DNA of 64,000 nt from Distichodus sexfasciatus (lineage: Eukaryota > Chordata > Actinopteri > Characiformes > Distichodontidae). The position numbers and the translations under genes were made by a program. Shown one piece after another: positions 25,601 through 40,055 of this stretch. The DNA lies in the NCBI GenBank assembly GCA_032718565.1, contig JAVGVS010000020.1, forward strand, positions 2,031,215 through 2,095,214, in the 5' to 3' direction. The notes under the pieces were generated by a model that was not told where the DNA came from, did no database searches, and saw only the letters and a list, made by a program, of their open reading frames with translations. The number at the start of each line of letters is the position of its first letter. Position 1 is the stretch's first letter.

Positions 25601-28600
25601 AAAGCAGCACATTTCAGATAATTGCGACCGCTTTGATATTCTTGTTCTATGTTGGGAACAAGATATTTACCTGGCCTGTGAAAGTGCTGTGGCGAGCGAG
25701 ACATGGTCGGTGTGTAACTGTGACGGTTGTAGATGGGCGAACCGATGGAGCCCTGGCTTGTTGACCTCTGGAGGATGTGGCCCCTCATGTCATAATAACT
25801 CTGAAAAGCAAAACACATACTATACCATTAACCATTTTTTAGATGTGTGAAATTCTTAGGCACAGATTTAACAATTTATATAGAATTCAGATGCCAACAA
25901 AAGTGAAACACACAGTGAAATATATGTTTAGTTAATTCATGAACTATTACATTTATGGCACTTACGATATGCTCTTATCCAGTGCGACTTTCATTTCCAA
26001 ATTTCAGAGACAGTCTCCCTGGAGCAACTTGGGGTTAAGGGCTAAAGGACTCAATGATAGTAGTGCTGGAGGAAGGATTTGAACCCATGAACCTACATCT
26101 TGGTCCGGGGGTAAGTGTCCTAACCACTAGACCACCACCATTACATTTAAAGACACAGAGTAAAGTCCTTTTTATTTAGATACTGTAATTAATAAATAAA
26201 TTACTAATTCAACTCGTTCTCCTAGTTTTCACTCATTTTTATCCATAATTAGAGATTTTTAAAAATTTAAGTTAGTGATTATTTGTCTTTGTGAACACAC
26301 CACAGCACAAAGTGCACCACAATGAAATGTGACCTCTGCATTTGACCCATCCGTGAAGGAGCAGTGGTCAGCTAAAATAGGCAGCGCCCGGGGAGCAGTA
26401 CTTGGGGACGGTACCTTGCTCATGAGTACCTCAGTGGTAACTTTACCGGTCTGGGATTCGAATTGGCGACCTTCTGATCACGGGGCGAACACCCAACCGT
26501 TACGCCACCATTTTTTCTCTTTTGTGTTGAAACTATATACATAGCTCACATGACTATTGGGTTAAATTAGCAAAAAATCTTGAACTGTACTTACATCAGC
26601 TGATGGAGTTGGTGACATGGTTCTAGGCGTCTGAAAGAATCAAAACAAAAAGGTCAACATGTACAACACACTCCATTAAGGACCCCTGCCATTTTAACAC
26701 ATGGAGTAAATGTCTGAAGCTAACAAATTGCCACTGCTGCACAGCAGCTGGATACAGAGTGGGCTGGAAATGGAATGAAATGCAAAGAAAAGGAAAGCAA
26801 ACATTCAAATAATACTCGACCCAAAAACGTCACAGTTGCCGACAACTGCTAAAAAACACAAACAGGATTGTTAATTTGGAAGTGTATAACTTTGAAAGAA
26901 AATCATTTTTTGGGTTGAGTACTATGCTACCCTCACAGCATCAGTCAAAACACGCAGAAAACACAAATTCCAGTGCACACTTATACACACACAAACACAC
27001 ACACATACACACCATGGCGACCTTAAAGAAGTATTGACCGTGCCTGATGAAATATTAGAGGATGGATTTTATGAGTAGTGAGGTGAATGGTCATGTGTCT
27101 AGGCCAAGTGGGCGTCAACTTACTCTGTCGTCTGGCATGGGGGAGCGCTCTCGCCTCAAGGACTGAAGCTGGTAACAAAGAGGTGGTACAAAGCATTTTG
27201 TCCTTCACCTTCAGTACGGCAGCCAATTAGCTGATTGCTGGTGTGGTGTGTTTTAAGACAGTTTTGTGCAGAGTGTCTAAACTGTACTAAACTGTACACT
27301 CAAATGTAATTTTTGTACATAATGTTTTTACAGTGATTTAGATTTTTATTGGAATTTCAAATGTAATATATGGCAAATTCTTTGAGTATGTAAGTTTATA
27401 TTAATGTATATTATATATTATGGCTTTTTGTATATTTTTTATTATTTCAGTTTCTCACACACACACACATCCCTTATAAAGTACAGTCAAACACATTATC
27501 CAATATTATATTAAGCTTACTCATATATGTAAGTTAGAGCTGGGCGATATGGCCTAAAAATAAAATCGCCGATTTTTTCACAATAAATCCGATTTTCGAT
27601 TTTAATCGATTTTCTCCTCCCCTACTCAAAATCAAACTACAGATGGCAAATAAATGGTTCAAAACCACATGTCAGTTGTGGCAGAATAATACAACACCTC
27701 CTCCTCCGGCTCTCTACCGATTCTTTGACGTGTTTCATTATACAGTTGTGGCAAGTCAAATTTTAGAAAAATATTTGCGGCTTGGAAGCACGTACTTCGG
27801 GTCAAAAACTTTTGGCATGTTAATGAATCCCGGCTTTTCCACAGTATGTATGGGCACCATGTCTTTTGCAATATACATAGTGCCCTATTAAATCCGTTTT
27901 CTTTTTTCCTAAATTCCGTTTGATTTTTTTCCTGAATTCCGTTTAATTTTTTTCCTGAATTCCGTTTTTCCATATTTATTCTTCTGAATTCCGTGTTTTA
28001 TATTATAATCATATTTATTCACCAAAAAGTGTCTAATTATGGAGTGGGGGGGGGGGTCACATTTAACCACGCACTCGATTCTTAAATTTGTGTTCTCGAG
28101 CGTCACATTTGCGCGTGACTGTGAAATTTACGCCCGCAAATTTTTTGCAGCAAGCCATTTTGCGCGCTCTTGTTTTGGCACTGATGTGACGCCATACTTT
28201 TCCCCTGTCGTTGCCATGTTGTTTGTGAATCTGCTACAGGGTTTGGGTGCACCGCGCTAATTTACCCGTCTAGAACGATGCGTCGCATTAGTTCCGCTTT
28301 TGGCGCCCGCGTGTAAAATAAGTAATAAAATCGATTTTCATTAAAACACATCCTGAACTGTAAATTCGAATTAATCGATAAAATCGATATATCGCCCACC
28401 TCTAATGTAAGTACACACACAAACAAACACTAAACACCCAATATTACAAAGTACACTCGCATATGTGCATTTGTAAATGGTCCGTACTTGCAGACACATA
28501 CACACATAAACACAGATGCAAGCAAACATACACGCACAATTTTATCTTCATATATATGGAACATCCGGTCTCTTTAATGTAAGGTTAACTCACACACACA

Positions 28601-31600
28601 CACACACACACACACTGTACTTTTACCTCTGCCACACTTTCGCTCTCCTCTGTCTCACTGAGGGAAGTGGTGTAATGTGGTTCATAGTTGATGAGGTCGG
28701 GACGTTCAATGTCATAAATGGCTTTGACTTTGGGAATGGCGGCTAGATCCCTGTAATCAAGGATCTCATTGTCTACTTTTGCCTAGAGGGAAAACATAAC
28801 ACAAACACACACACACACGCGGACACACAAAGACAGGATGCTTCCGTAAGGGTCTACCATTAACACAAAACTACAGAGGTGACAAATGTACCCAAGAACT
28901 CAGTATAGCTACTTCGGGAAAAATAATCCTCATCAGCTGAAAACATGATTAATACCACTTACATGAATGATACGCTTTAGTTTCTACCACAATGGCATGT
29001 CATTTTATTCAACAACCCATTTAACACTCTGTTCTTAACAGAAAAACGAAAACTAAGTGATTGAGAGAGAGAGCAAAATTGAGGTGCGAGAAAAGCAATA
29101 TCTCTCTTTTTGCATAAACAAATGAAAGCCTTTTGTCATTTAATTTAACAACAAAAACACCATTAGACAAATCGTGACAACAGCTCATTTCATTATTATG
29201 GGTTATTGAAATTGGAAGCCAGTTTGTCTAAACAGCTTGAGAGAGGAAGAGAGTAAAAAGGGGAGAGTGAAAATTTGAACGGTGTGTCTTCTAGTTGTAA
29301 AGTACAGAGGGATTCTTAATGGCTGGGACTTGACAATAGTGATTCTACAGGAGTTAAACACACATTTTATACTGAGAGGTTTTACTGTCTCTTGAACTAA
29401 GATAATAATGGTAGAGTTGAAGGGGTTTTATGTCCATTTATAACATTGTGAAGTTCAGCATTTCTAGCCCAGGCACCATCATTCAGATTAAGCAGTAGTC
29501 TGCGGCCCACTCTGTGTCTGTGTGGGGGGTGTTTTTTGCTATTATTATTAGGTATTTGCATTAAATCACCTGAAAATGTTTTGAAAAATAAATAAAACAA
29601 AATGAAAATGCAATTTTACTAGTGAAACTGGATTAAATATCATGGACCATCTGCACTGCCACCGCGGAGCACCAAGGGGCCGGGAGACCCCCGGCTGAAA
29701 ACCCCCGATGTAGAACATAGAAATATACAAGAGCGTAGAGAACCTGTTGATTGGTCGGCTTTAGAATTCGGATTTGACTGTAGCCCCCAACATGGGTGTG
29801 TAAAACATGGTGGGTGTGACTGAGGTAAAATAAATATGTTTACACAATAAAAATGACCGGTGAGCAACAATTTCTCATAAAAATGAGAATTTTGTAAAAA
29901 TACAGAAAGTGATTTGTAGCCTGTGGTTACTACCAAATGGAATTTCATAAATAAATAATAAATAATACTACTGTTACATCTACCTCTAAAACTATAACTT
30001 TAATCTTAACCTTAGTAACCAAAAGCAAATATTTGACCCCTTTTTGGATGTCACATAAATCTGCAACGTTTATAGAAAAGATGACAAAGGCAGAACGCCC
30101 CTTTCTGTCATTATAACACACCCGTCCTCAGATAGGAAAATGTCCCCACAAAGCCAGAATTATTACCTCTTTTAAGGGACAATGAGATCTTCAGAAATAA
30201 CATGTAATATAATATAACATAAAATAATATTGCAATATAACCCTGTCAACATGTAAATACCAGAATTATCTACGTCTTAATTAAATCATTTTCTTAAACT
30301 TAAGCAAGATGATAATGTTGGGTTTTTTATACACTGTTTACAAGTACGTCCTAAGGGCCATCATTTTGTGCAAACAGTGAACAACTTTTTCTTAAGATGC
30401 TCAATAAATGCATATTACTTTTAATAAAGACATATTAGTCCGAATTTAGTCGTTTTCCTTTCTTTGTCAAAGAAAATCTTCATCGTATTTTGGTTGATGA
30501 AACTAAAACTGGTGTAATCATGTATTTAGGGGGTTGTGAGGACCCAAGAGTCCCCTAAAAGACTTTGATATGTATAATTTTACAGCTTTGCGAAGACATT
30601 TTCATATGTGAGAGCCAGTCCTTATACGGAAATAAATGCTTTTATAAAAAAGCTTCAGGTTTTATGGAAAAATAATTTGGTTTTGGTTAGTTTAGGGTTA
30701 GGTTTAGCTAATGAAAAACCTCGCAGGATGTGTGTGTGTGTGTGTGTATGAGTGTGTTTGGGCGTGTGTGTGAAATTATACATCACTTACATATATGGTG
30801 TGACCCGGTGAGCCAGGTATGCTTGAACCAGGTCTGGAACACATACTCTCGGATGACGAGCGCGTCGGCTGTGGAGTGAACAGAGGTTTAGAACCAGAGA
30901 GCGACAGACTCAGCGGCAGGCCGAGGTCTCTCCACCCAACGTGATTAAGTTTATACATACACACAACACACACAAGGGTGTGTGAACATGTCATGTCATG
31001 TCATAAGTGACACTACAGGCAGCGGAATAAAAATGATTAGTTGGCGAGTAAAATCAAGCTACTTTATGCACGCTACTTTGCCCATTCAGCGAAATGTGAA
31101 ACAAGACGCGGCTTGTGAGGGATGACAAAGGCAGAACGCTCCTTTTTGTCATTCCAAGAAAACTTGCTGACCTGCTTGCCAAGGTCACGTCTATAAAGCG
31201 CTGTGCGATAAACTTAATACCCGTTGTGAATGGCGGCTAATGAAGGCGGCTTATGAACGATGACTCGAAACCAGTTTCTGTGTTAGCATTTGGGTGGATT
31301 AGTCAAAGGGAAAAACTTTCCCACCAAACACTGACTTGCGGTTGAACTGAGCTGTGTCATATTTACCTCATCCTGTGGGTTAACGGTCTATGACCTGTGA
31401 CTCAGCTGCAGAGACGGAGATTGTAGGTAGCAGAGGTTCTTAATCAGGTCCTCATGGACTAATAACACATGTAACTGAGATAACAAAAGTGTGTCCAAAA
31501 TTAGAAACCGGACCCGATTGAGAACTAGTGAGCGTTTACATATGTTTTCATATAAGGAACAATACATGAAATGTGGCAAACCCCTGGCATGAGCATTTTC

Positions 31601-34600
31601 TACTAAAACTGGCCGAGCATGTAGAAACTATAATGCATCATGTGTTTTCACAGCTCATTGGCTTCTAGGAGAACACCAGGACAAAAATCAAAATCTTAGG
31701 ACGCCAGAGGAAGCTATGGAAGCCTGGTTCTCCCAAGTGTGGTAAAAAATATTTAGAATTCAAGTTGAAATAATCACCAGGTTATCTCAAAATAACAACT
31801 TGATAGCTCAAAAGAATGACTTAACATCTCAAAATTACAAATGAGTTATCTTAAAATGGGCTTATCGTTTATTTTGAGATATTAAGTCATTACTTTGAGA
31901 TCACTCAGTCGAAATTTTGAGATATTGAGTGATTATTTTGAGATATTAAGTCATTATTTTGAGATACTAAGTCGGATAATTTTGCGGAAACGAGCTTCCA
32001 TAGAAAGCAGATTCTTACTAAACTGTCAGAATAATTTCCCATGACCTGTGCCAATGGCAGTGAGAATCACACTGAGTAAAAATGAGCCAGTTGTGAAAAA
32101 CTGTGGTTTCTGCTGCCGTATCGATTGTGACAGAGTTGTGTCGAGATGGCGATTATGATTCTACAAGGCTGATCAAATGCAGGCGTTTCTGCTGACGACG
32201 GCTAACGCCACAGCCAGCCGCCTCCGCATTGTGGGGGGCAGCAGGGGGGTCATGCGATGCCATGGCATAGCCGATAGCAAATACAGTACCTGCCTTTCTG
32301 TTTGGCCGAGCAGTGCTAGCGATGCGGGCAACAGCTGTGGAGGAAGGGAGAGTGGAAGTTGGAGACACAACACCCTGCTGCTATGCACAGATATGACAAC
32401 ATCCTAATACGGGGAGTCTTATTTTTTAACCCCCCCCAAAAAAAGACAAAAAAAATCCACAGTTTACTCCTGTTTGTAGTTTTGCGGTCCTTAGATTGAA
32501 CCCAAGATGTATTGAGGACGCTCTGGAGATCTGATCAGTTCCCGTTTAACCCCGCAAACTTGCATTCATTAACCTGCATTCATTGTCTATTTTCTTTCAT
32601 TCTTTCTTTAGGTTGCCACCATCTTTTGTTTTCACGCATGTGATAGAGTTGCACTTTATCTGTCCTCACCACAGCTGTGAAATATTTCTTTTCCACTGCT
32701 CTGGCGCCATTTTTGCCACTGACAAAAAATTGACACAGGCGCCACAAAATCAGCTCTAAACCGGACCCAAAACTCTGGAACCGAGAACTTGTCATGTTAT
32801 AAGATTTGGTCGGAGTACGCAAGGTAACACCTGGAGAGCTAAGATTTAGCCAAAGTTGGCTAAACTGTGTCAGCACTAGACGTAGGGATGAATATTTTAA
32901 ATATTTTCAATAGTTCAAAATGTTCAATCACAGACTGTAGCTCATGTGAAGGTGGGTCATCGAACAGATTGAATTGAGAATTGAGAAACAAAAATGGTGA
33001 CTTGTGATGGCTAACATCAGCATCGTGTTACACTGAGACTGTGTGGTAATATTAGCATGCTAATTGTGGCAATATGAGACGTAACATTAGACACTAGATT
33101 GGCTATGATATGAGAATATGAGAATCCGCCAACCTATCAGGCAACCTCGAGTTTGGGGAGGAGGGGAAGGGGAAAAAACACTGCAGTACCAGTTTTGGCC
33201 ACAATCTTACATATAGCACCTTTAACTAAGATTTGTAATTGTCAGTCTCCTTCAACCGTAAGGAAAGGTAGAATGAGCTGCCTTTGGATATTTCAATATA
33301 CACTCAAAGCTTGAAGCAGCAAACGCAGTATCGGCAAAGCAGTGAATTGGAATGAATAATGATAGGTTGACAGATTGGGACAGAAAGATAAGGACAGTTT
33401 TCCAACATGATGTCAAAACATGAAGAAGTGAATAGTTGGAATAAAACAGTCTTTTTGTCCTGAAAGCATAAGCAGTGCAAAGTATTCTAGTCTGAGAAAG
33501 TGTCTCACTTTTAGTCTTTCATTATCCTTTAATAAAGACAGCAGCAACCAGTGTTGTTTTAATGTTTTAATCCTTCAAAACACCTATAGTTAGAACACTC
33601 TTCTTCTAACAGAACCGGACCGTCCTCTTATGAGCTGAGATTATGGTGCAGTCTCGGAAAGAGAGCATCACATTCCTCCCATACATATAAAAAGGCATCC
33701 AAAATGGGCAGAAATGAGGGATATGTATCTGTGGCACACTAGGAGAGGCAAAGAAACGAAAAGTCTTACCCTTTGCCTCTCTTCTGTCCTTGTCGACTTC
33801 TTGCATCCCGGATGCCACACAGTCGATCCTAAACAAAAACAGTCTGGTGAATGAAAGAATTTCCCAAACCCAGCAGGACTTCAGGCACATCAGGGACACA
33901 ATAGCCGTCTGCATGCATAATCTCAGCAAGCCGGAACCTGAGAAGCCATTGGAGGGAGAGAGATAAACACTCACAGCAGCAACAAAGTGAAGTGGTTTTC
34001 GTGTTTTGTGTTCGCTGTGGCTAAATCTCATCAGGTAGAAACCGGTTGGGAAGCACCTTGATCTAACGCCATTTGTGAATCTGTTTCAACATGAACTCTT
34101 CAACGGTTTAGTTTGGGTTGACATGCATCAGATTTTGGCTTTGACAAATGACTCACAGAGTGGACTGTTGTGTATTAAAGATACTTCAAAGTTTTAAAGA
34201 TCAAAAAGAATTACTTAAAGACGTGTTACTTCTTCTACAGGTATATTTTACTGATCAACACTGATACATCAAGTTGATGATCAATGAGCACTTATATTGA
34301 AGCTTATATTGAGGCTTATTTTTTAAAAAGAGAATCTTGTTTTGCATTTAAATGATATTTTAGTTGATTTTGTTATAAATGGAAGTTATGGTGTTAAATC
34401 AGCATATGAATATGGCTCGATCCCTGGCTCCTGAACTGAATCAAATCAAAATTCTATCATAGCAGACCTTGCTACGCAACAAAACATTGTCCATAGAATC
34501 AATATAAAATCATATCATTAGAAAAATATGTGATTCACACCCTGTGAATATATGTAATACATAAAAATATGGCAAATATATTAATAATATAGATTGTAAC

Positions 34601-36222
34601 TTTTAAATGCATGCATTTTGGGGTTGATATCATTTTAAACTGGTTGTTATTTAACTGAAAAAATATTATCACCCAAATTTCAAGTTAATTTCCATGATGA
34701 ATAATTGTTTGACCTGGGGAAAGTCTCACCTTGCAGGTACATCTCCTCTCCTTCAGTGAACATCTGATTACATCTGCTACAGCGAGCACAGCTGGGATGG
34801 TAGTGCTTGTCCCCTGCCTGTAGATCATACACACACACAAACACAAAATTAATTGTTGTTGGAATAATTAAAGAATATAACAATAATATATCTCACATCT
34901 TGTGTATTCGCCTTTATCTGTCTTTTAAGTCATGTTTCTCTATATTTGGTCTCATCTAATATTCTAATAATATTAATATTTAGTATTTTAATTAATTGTA
35001 TTACTTGTATTAATTGTATACCTTTCAACATTATTTTAAATGCTTTTGTTGTTTCTAGTTACGATTTTATTTTTGCATTTATTTTTATATTCTTTTATCA
35101 TCTTTCTTTAATTCTTTAATAGTTAAAGAATTAACTCTTTTTGCATGATTTTTTTCTTAATGTAAAGCATAATTGGGCTTTAAATTATTATCATCTGTGG
35201 TCAGTAAATTTAGCATTTACATAGACAAAAACATACACACACACACACACAAGGCAGAACTGTATCATACAGGCCAGTTTCATGAGCAAAGTGGTTTGCA
35301 TTTGCAGTGTTTAATCTGACGAACATCTGCCAATCAAATAAAGCCAGCACTCAGCACGCTTGACCCTACACCTCACATGACCGTTTAAATACATTTATTT
35401 GCATCCAGGGCCTTGACTATCTCTCTGCATTATAAAAAAAGTCATGTGATCCACATTGCTGGTCCTCCATTATCATTGTGAGTCTCAAACTGCATCGAAC
35501 TTGGCCATGATACATAAACTTCCCAATCTTACACACTTCAGGGGACAGAGTATCATTTCCCACTGCACGATTAGTGTTATGAACTGAGTAAGACACAGCT
35601 TACGTACACAAGGAGCCAGTACTTAATATCATGAAAGAAACTTTTCCACTAAAACCAAATATATTTGCAGAGCATCTCAAAAGCTAATCTGAGGCTATCA
35701 GCCACCATGTTTGAGTTTCTGGAAACTTAATTCTTCAAACTGAAGTTCTCTTTTTTGTATATATATATATATTTTTTTTTTGTCATGGGGTTCAACAAAT
35801 TTCCCCACAGAACTACTTTTCTTATTGCGCATTTTACTGTACTAATGATCTTTTCTATAAGCAATATTTCCTTATATGGACTTATCTAATTTATCTAACT
35901 AATCTACTTATAAGGACAAATCTTCTTCATTTTAAACACTCAAACTTGTACAACCATCTTTGTGGGGACATTCCACAGACTCCCATAATGACTAGATGTA
36001 TATAATTTTAAAGCTCATCCTAACCCTAACCCTAACCTCAACCTCAGTAACCAAAAGCACATATTTTAAAATCTCTTTCAGTTTCTCAAATAAAACATGC
36101 ACATTTTCAAGTCATTTTTCCTCATGGGCACCACTCAACTGTCCCCACAAAGCCATAAAAAAACAAATAAAAGTGATTTTAGGGGACAAAAAGCTCCCCA
36201 CAACGCCGTAAATACCCGCCCC

Positions 36223-36281
<59 letters not shown>

Positions 36282-39200
36282 GTTATATGGACTACTTCTA
36301 CTAACTTCCTTCTCTAAGTTACTCACACAGCCTTTTGGTTTCTCTAAAAATGTAAAAACTAAAAGCCTTACTAAATGTTAGTCCAGCGGTCTCCCTGCGC
36401 TCCTGCTTGGCCATGAATAAATTCCTTATCAAGAAGACAGTGAGCTCTGAACTGAGCTGTTCCCATCTGCTCCCAACACCGAGAACAGTCTGACATGAGA
36501 TGGGCGGAGTCTCATCTGTGTTAGCCAATCAGAAAGCAGTATTCTGCGAAACTGTGTCCAAAACTACATGCAAATTATTGTAAATGAGGTTCATTCTGAA
36601 ATTGTTGTGACATCACAGTTGTCAATCTGTTGAACCCTTGAAAGCAGACAAAATGTAATGGACATATGTATTGCTCATTTATAACATAAAAGTATATTTT
36701 TAACTAGCCAGCAATATGTCATTCCTTCATTATCCCTATCAGGGTTCTGTTTCTGCACCGGAGCCCATCCAAAGACAAAGCCAGAGGGTCCAACACACTC
36801 AAGGACAGATGCACTCACATTCACACCCAAGATGGCAATTTAGAGTAACCAATCAACCTATTACACATGCTTTTGTGCAACAGGACGAAGAAAATCCGGG
36901 AAGAGAGACGGGAAGAGCATGCAAACTCCACACAGAAAGTCCCCTCTGCCGACCCGGTACCTCGAACCCAGGACCTTCATGCTGTGAGGCATGAACGCTA
37001 ACCACCCCACCACCGTTCTGCCCCAGCAATATTTTATTATACCATATTCGAGGCTGTAAATATGATATGGAAGATTTAAGTGATGCAGAAGACACACTAC
37101 CTCCAGCACTTTACCAGTGATGAACTGCTGACACGCTTCACACTGCACTCCAAAATGGATCTGATAATCTTTCTCGCAGTAGGGGGCGCCATCTCTGCAC
37201 AGACAGAAACGCATGCAGGCTTCGGCTAAGCACAGAGAACTTTTAGAAACTGAAGAAGAGAATATCTCAGAATGTTCATTAAAGTTTGCAGTGACACATT
37301 TGCTTTGAAAGGGAAGCGTGCCCATGTTTGTATGTGTTGTTCTGAGAGTGTCTTACTAAAAGGAGTATAGCGAGTGCATGTGTGTGGTGAGAGATGGTGT
37401 GTGTGTGTGTGTGTGTGTGTGTACTTACTTGCTGATGTATTCTCCGGTCAGCACTTTGCCACAGGCTTTACATTTAAAACAGCCTAAGTGCCACTGTCTG
37501 TCCAAGGCCAGAAGGGCTTGACCGTTTTTAATGTCTCTACCGCAACCTGCACAGGCTAAAATACACACACACACACACGTGAAACTGTATTATTATGCCA
37601 ATATCGTAAAAAAGGGATCCTATCTCACCTCGCCTTTAATTTCTGTAGCTTAAAAATTAACATAGAAAAACTACACACAGCTTAAATAAACAGCAAACAA
37701 ACAAATTAGTTATCAGACACAACAGCAGAAAGACTTTCACCTTAACCACATGACCTATAATAATAATATTAATAAATAATATTAATATATATATATAATA
37801 ATTATTTAGTCACTGTCTGGTTGGGTCAAATCTGTGCCGGGACCTTCTACTTTCTTAAACTAAATTTTCATTATGATACTCTGAAGGTAATGCCCCTAAT
37901 GGAGTTAGGAGGACGTTTTACGGGATTTGGGTTTGTACTCACTGCTGGGGCCGGTGATGTCCCTGGTGGGGCCGGGAGACATGGGCTCAGCGCAGTACTG
38001 ACACAGGCAGTCTTTCCCATTAAATGTCACTCTGTCACCAGCAGGAAATGGGCGCCTGTTTAGCACAAGAAAAGTAAAAAAAATTGCCTTGAAAGTCTCT
38101 TAACAAATTTATTTAACTACAGAAATAAGACAAAAAGGATTTTAATAAACAATGGTGTTTTTCGAATAAGAAATATCTAAATCCAGTCATCATTAGTCTA
38201 TGGAATGTTCCCATTATATATAGAAAGTTAGGTGGTTTGGTATCATATAACGGTCAGAGAATTTGTACTTGTGTGATCGAAGAGTAGTCCCAGACGGCAA
38301 AAGTACCACTATGAAATTATCATGAGCAAGAACACCGTGCCGAGCACTGCCCAGTGCTGTAAAGCATCACTGCTCCCACATCACGGATGGGTCAAATGCA
38401 GAATCATATATGTCATTGTGGTGTGCTGTGCTCTGTTCTGTGACAAATAATCACTCACTTCGTTTGTGTGTGTGTATATAGAGTGTCAGCTAGTTTTTAG
38501 GAAATTTTGAGAGTTATATTTATCCCCTAAAACAAAGAGCTGATGAAATTTGTCTGAGGTATTTAACTTTGTGGTTTTAAGTGAGTGATTATTTGTTGTG
38601 TAGACACAGCACACAGTGCACCACAGCGATATGTGACCTCTGCAGTTGACCCATCCCTGAAGGAGCAGTGGGCAGCTTTTTGGCAGCGCAGTGCTTAGGG
38701 ACAGTACCTTTATTGGTTCGGGCTGTAAACCGGCAACCTCCCTAACCATTGTTACCAACTGCACTAACTAGCAAAAGAGTAGGAAATAATAACTGGGGTT
38801 AAGTAACTGGAGTGACATCTGTGTTGGTGTGTGTGTGTGTGTGTGTGTGTGTCTTACTTGCAGATGGTACAGACAAAACAGGCTGGGTGGTAGGTTTTGC
38901 CATGGTCTACCTCCCCCCTCCTAAAACTCCCCACAGGCGTTACAGCGAGTCCCGTGGATCTGCTGGTAGTCCAGGGTGCACAAGTAATCCCCATTCTTCA
39001 TAAAGAAGCCTCCCTGGGCCAGATCGCAGCCGCACACTGCAACACCGAGCCGCACAAACACCACACGGCGGAGGTTGCAACAAGCGTCTCTGCTTTATTT
39101 GCGCCGATCTCAAGAGGCCTCATCTCGGCAAGCGACATTATATACCCTTTTGAATACTGTGCACACTTCTATTTAATCCGACTCATTCTTATGTGAGTTA

Positions 39201-39996
39201 CATAACAATGCAAAAAGGCTGGTCTCACAATGACACACAGACAATATAGATATAAATAAACACAAATAGATATAAAATAAAAATACAATGACAAACTCTT
39301 CATTAAAAAAAAACTCTTGAGCAAAAATCTGTCCAAATCCATGTTTTTTAAAGGAATGGAGGTTAAAGCTTCAGGAGCAGCTGTTGTTTTTAACTAAAGA
39401 AGCCTTGGGCTCTTATACAGGTTTTAAAAATACAGTTGAATCATTAGCATTCCCACTATGCACCCACCGCACTGTGCTCCAATGTTAACTCGACTCGACC
39501 TTCACCTGAACATACATCAGTACTGAAGTGTCAGGAAACGAGAAAGTGAAAGAGAGGCGAAAAAAAAGTCCAATAAAAAGTAATTATGGGATGTGGAGCA
39601 TAGTCTATAGTCACATAAATCCATTTTATAATTCACAAATGAATGTTTGAGTAGACAAAATATACTATATAATATATATATAATATATAAATAATATAAT
39701 AATAATAATATATATAATAATTAATACAATTCTTTTTTAAGATTCATAAGAGCGAGACAAAGAAAGAAAGAAATAGTGGAGAGTAGAAACAGCACAGATA
39801 GAGATTAAAAAGAAAGAAATTATGAAAAAATAGTATGAGTATGAAAAGAGAGGAAGAGATACAAAGCTTGACCAAGATAAAAAAGAAAGAAGCAGAGGAC
39901 AGATAAATTTAGAGTCTGAAGGTAGAGACATATTGAGAAGGAGAAACTGGGAGCTTGAAAGTGTGAAAGTGGATGACAAAAGGTGAGAAAAAAAAA

Positions 39997-40055
<59 letters not shown>

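Noticed and set aside
26460..26510. tRNA gene-like A and B boxes on the minus strand
   Set aside because: Sequence cannot form a full cloverleaf and is followed by a SINE body; it is the head of a SINE, as at 26080-26140, 37000 and 56300.
29640..29720. GC-rich segment in the exon 9-10 intron that could be an exon
   Set aside because: Text such as CCGGGAGACCCCCGGCTGAA resembles a dispersed repeat end; no phase-compatible splice pair found.
36019..36037. CCCTAA tandem units resembling telomeric repeat
   Set aside because: Only three units and embedded in a known type of dispersed fish repeat (copies at 29986 and 30510); not an interstitial telomere.
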